A stretch of DNA of 64,000 nt from Larimichthys crocea (Eukaryota > Chordata > Actinopteri > Sciaenidae). The stretch covers positions 1,922,669 to 1,986,668 of the forward strand of contig NC_040020.1 in NCBI RefSeq assembly GCF_000972845.2, in the 5' to 3' direction. A model generated the notes under the pieces. The model was not told the origin of the DNA, did no database searches, and saw nothing but the letters and a program-made list of their open reading frames with translations. Below, piece after piece: positions 60,985-64,000 of the stretch (position 1 is the stretch's first letter; every line of letters starts with the position of its first letter). The position numbers and the translations under genes were made by a program.

Positions 60985-61870
60985 GCTTATGTGCAGCCAT
61001 ACCATAACCCCACAACCATCCTGGGGCACTCACACCATTGACATTGGCAAACCTCTTACCCTGCACTTTACAATGCTGTCATACCTCTGCCCAGTGCAGT
61101 GTAAACTGGCTTTTATCCATTTAGAGAACACTTCTACAAAGTTCAAGACACCATCAGAGGTGAGCATTTGGCCACACAAGTCAGTTACGACGACAAAGTC
61201 CAGTCAGGTCAGAACCCTGGTGAGGATGACAAGCACACAGATCAACAACAAAGATGAAACTGTTTGAAACAGGTTGTGCAGAATTTCTGTAGCTGTTGTA
61301 TCAGTTGTCCAGGGGGCCGGTCTAAGATGATCTTGCAGGTGAGGCCAGTTACTGCCAATTTCTTGGAGACGACTTGGAAAAAATGAAACAGCTCCATTTC
61401 ATGACAATTCATGGACTGTTCTGTTCTGGTTATCATCATTGCATGTTCCCTCAAAACTTGTGACATCTGTGGCATTTTGTTGTGTGATTAAAACTAGTGA
61501 AAATTAGGGATGCTCAGATGGATTGACCACTGATCATTGCTGAATTATATAAAATAAAAATATCAAGTACGATCAATAAAAATGTGATTAGGAGATTGAG
61601 ATTGATGTGCTCTGGTTGCTGATCATGAAAACCAATCGATTAATGGCAATTGTTTACTATGGAATCTCGACCTGTCTAATATGGCGTCTGCACAAACAGC
61701 TCATGGCTCATGAATGAACTATTATTGTAATGTGCGGCAACAAATCTGCACACAAAATTTGAATGAGATGAATATTTTGTGTGCCCAGAAAAAGTATTTT
61801 ATTTCAACCAGTGAAAAAATGGGAGCCAAAACAAAAGTGTTATATATTTTCTTTTTGTTCAGTGCAGTAT
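60985..61870 (-). pseudogene. Tc1/mariner-like transposon remnant, minus strand
   Basis: The minus-strand frame ending its N-terminus at 61475 begins MPQMSQVLRE, the usual start of transposases in a widespread fish Tc1/mariner-like family. Further along come TGLTCKIILDRPPGQLIQ and, at 61000-61060, GKRFANVNGVSAPGWLWGYG, which fits the block before the second catalytic aspartate region's end (GERFADVN..). The frame is broken and much is missing. The terminal noncoding part is visible at about 61690-61870: GCACACAAAATTTGAATGAG, ATTTTGTGTGCCCAG, AAATGGGAGCCAAAACAAAA and GTTCAGTG, the usual outer end. Sequence at about 61505-61690 does not fit and may be a second, nested insertion. Confidence 0.7.
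61505..61690. mobile_element. Possible nested insertion inside the mariner remnant
   Basis: The text from TTAGGGATGCTCAGATGG to about CCAATCGATTAATGGC interrupts the family's usual order, where noncoding end sequence would be expected. It starts like elements with an AGGGATGC(A/T)C terminus. A matching right terminus is not visible. Confidence 0.3.
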
Positions 61871-64000
61871 CGCCAGTTTCCCATCTCCAATTCTCTGTCT
61901 CCAGGAATAAACTCAAGTGGGAGTCATGGGATCTTCCTTTTGAACTTTTAAAAAGCTTTATAGTGGCAGAGGATGTAGTCAACAATTAGAGCTCTGAGGC
62001 AGGATCATCATTTCATGTAAAGACAGCATGTCTGCTAGTGAATAACCTTTGTTCCTAGTTTTCTAGTACCTGAAATAACCATGTAAATTTTGTAACGTGT
62101 GGCTCCTTGAGATGGTGAAAAAAGTTGTCACCACTTATTTCACAGTGCATTATACGTGCACATAAATAACCGAGCTATTTACGGCGTTCTGCAGTAACCT
62201 GATTTCTTAAATGTTAAGTAAACAAGGAACACAATTTCCTGGTTAACAGAGGTAGATTATTGAGGGAGCCGGCCGTTTTCTTGTTGCTTGAATTGGGATC
62301 GTTATCTGGAGCACATCACAGTGAAAGCTAAGGGATAGCTATGGTCTCATTAAAGCTGAAATAAATGTTAAATATGTCAATGGTAATGGCTCAACAGAAG
62401 ATTGTTTGAGAAATGTAGACACATGCACACTAAGGGAAAACTGTTCTTTCTTAATACAGAGCTTGCTCTCTGCTCAGTCACAATCACACAGGCTGCAGCA
62501 TTGTATCATAATCCATTAAATCCAAGAACAAGGTTCTTGATACATGCATTTTCTTGTTCCCTTTTTCCTGCCTTAACCTGGTTTCATCCTATTGCACAAT
62601 GCATGCAAATGTAGTGTTGCTAACACACTCACACACACCTCATACCCAATACTGCTGCTGCAGTCTGCAGACCGGAGGTGAGAGACAGGTCTGACGCACT
62701 GCAATAAGAGGCCGTGTGTCTTCCTCTTTGGCAACCCGCAGCAGCCTCTTCCCATCTTACCTCTTCATGGGTTTTCGCATCACTGATCTTCACACATGGC
62801 ATCATCTTCAAGGCTGACCTACACTAAAGCTCCTTCCAATATCTTCTCTGTTTCAGTGTTCCTAGACACAGTTCAGGCACTCCCCCCACAAAGTGCAGCA
62901 GTAGGTTAGTGACAGTCGATATACTCCTCTGGAATTTTCCCTGACAGAGGAACAATCGACCTGGCAGCAAAGTGAGGCTGACGAGAACTGTATAACAGCA
63001 AATTAAAGTCCCACAATCCTGCAGATCTCTTTTAAAAATCAGTACAAAAATGATCATAATTTCCAGTGTTATCTTCATTTTTAGTGACATCTCTTTTGTG
63101 CTGCAGGGTGATGATAACGCCTCATGCATTTTACAATCATTCACTGGTGTATGACCCCAAAATTACAATCTGTGGCTCAAGGAGAAGGGTCAATAATAAA
63201 AAACAAAACAAAACAAAAAACAATCAATAATTCACTATATATATATAAATGGCCAGAATACACAACAAACATCACACCACTTCTTCTCAGGATAGAAACT
63301 CTAAAAGTGAATCATACAGATATTATACACATAGACACTCTGGTAGAATCTGAGCTTCTTTTCTTTTGTGTGAAGAAAGCGTATCCAGTGTCCATTGAGG
63401 ATAGATTTCCATAAATATGTTAAATATATATATACATATTTGATTGTTTTTATTGAACCCCATGGAAGTGCATTGATGACAAAAGATTTGAGAGAGCACA
63501 AAACCCTTTTGTGTGCTACTCAGTCAACATTTGACCTCTGTATTTCAAATCAAAAAGTAGTTACTAGTTATATGATCTTAATAAGATATTTGCATATAAA
63601 TGCAGAATCGGTAGCAGAGGGACCAAGATTCAGACACCGCAATCATTCTGGTTTTTCCGCTTTTAGTCTGAGCAGTAAAAACATTTGTGTGGGCTTCGGT
63701 TACAACCGTCCATGTGGAGAGCAAATGACAAACGTCACACTCTGGCCCAACTTTTTTTTTTTTAGAACGTGTTGCTTTTTTGTGTTATGAAGTACTACTT
63801 ATAGTGCACAGCCACCCTGACCAACCCTCATGAGGGAGACACGAGACACAGGACAATTACTAACTGGGAAAAATATATGAAGAGTGCAAATCAAATAGCA
63901 ACAGCAGTTTTATTTTTAGCCCTAATAGTCTGCTTTCAGCTTATTTTAAAGTGTCCCATAGGAAAGGCGCTCTTCATCCACTTCCAGTCAAGTTAACTTC
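61871..64000. other. Unannotated stretch to window end
   Basis: No gene is recognised. It has an (AAAAC)-rich tract at 63198-63222 and TA-rich tracts at 63235-63250 and 63420-63440. Text at about 63735-63780 (CTGGCCCAAC, a T run, AGAACGTGTTGC) loosely resembles the sequence after the stop codon of the mariner family at 7631. The longest frame here, 131 codons at 63395-63790, runs into that T-tract and has no motif. Confidence 0.45.

Noticed and set aside
63395..63790. 131-codon plus-strand frame
   Set aside because: AT-rich, no motif, and it ends through a poly-T tract that produces a run of phenylalanines.

Overview
This looks like non-coding nuclear DNA from a ray-finned fish, probably a spiny-rayed (percomorph) teleost. 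No open frame exceeds about 143 codons and no host gene can be recognised. The repeats are of types common in fish genomes: tRNA-derived SINEs, including V-SINE-type elements; hAT-, Tc1/mariner- and PIF/Harbinger-type DNA transposon remnants; LINE reverse-transcriptase fragments; solo-LTR-like sequences; and many CA/GT, AT and trinucleotide microsatellites. There are no bacterial-type operons, ribosome binding sites, CRISPR arrays or rRNA/tRNA genes. The family names come from recognising motifs and termini, because no database could be searched.

Layout, 1-15 kb: an unclassified unit of about 2.2 kb occurs twice in direct orientation, at 1-2128 (running off the window start and ending at a 10-N gap) and at 11421-14500. 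The second copy holds an 883-bp hAT-type element with a perfect 8-bp target duplication, and the first copy shows the empty site. Both copies contain a smaller palindromic-ended MITE. Between them lie a decayed LINE tail (minus strand), a frameshifted Tc1/mariner transposase remnant with a V-SINE fragment inside it, and an old fish repeat near 10 kb.

15-30 kb: mostly unannotated AT-rich DNA. It holds a decayed repeat array at 18.46-19.56 kb with an endogenous-retrovirus-like solo LTR in it, a V-SINE, a Gypsy-type solo LTR at 22 kb, a perfect 14-bp-stem hairpin at 23.2 kb, a diverged interspersed repeat at 28.7 kb and a minus-strand V-SINE with target duplication at 29.3 kb.

30-48 kb: largely single-copy sequence with several GC-richer blocks that could be conserved non-coding elements. 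It also has an 18-bp direct repeat flanking 208 bp, a tRNA-SINE at 39.6 kb and a 697-bp Harbinger-type element (41002-41698) that keeps a piece of a MADF-domain coding sequence.

48-64 kb: a LINE reverse-transcriptase fragment, a second copy of the tRNA-SINE with a 14-bp target duplication, four pieces of one 'GGCTGC-AACTAACGATT' terminal-inverted-repeat family (one of them at 39.3 kb), a minus-strand Tc1/mariner remnant and long CA repeats. Two places carry splice-signal patterns that might be exons: 50040-50141 on the minus strand, and a four-exon pattern with a poly(A) signal at 57459-58530 on the plus strand. Both are unproven. The genes do not work together in any visible way; the window reads as an intergenic or intronic tract shaped by nested transposon insertions.
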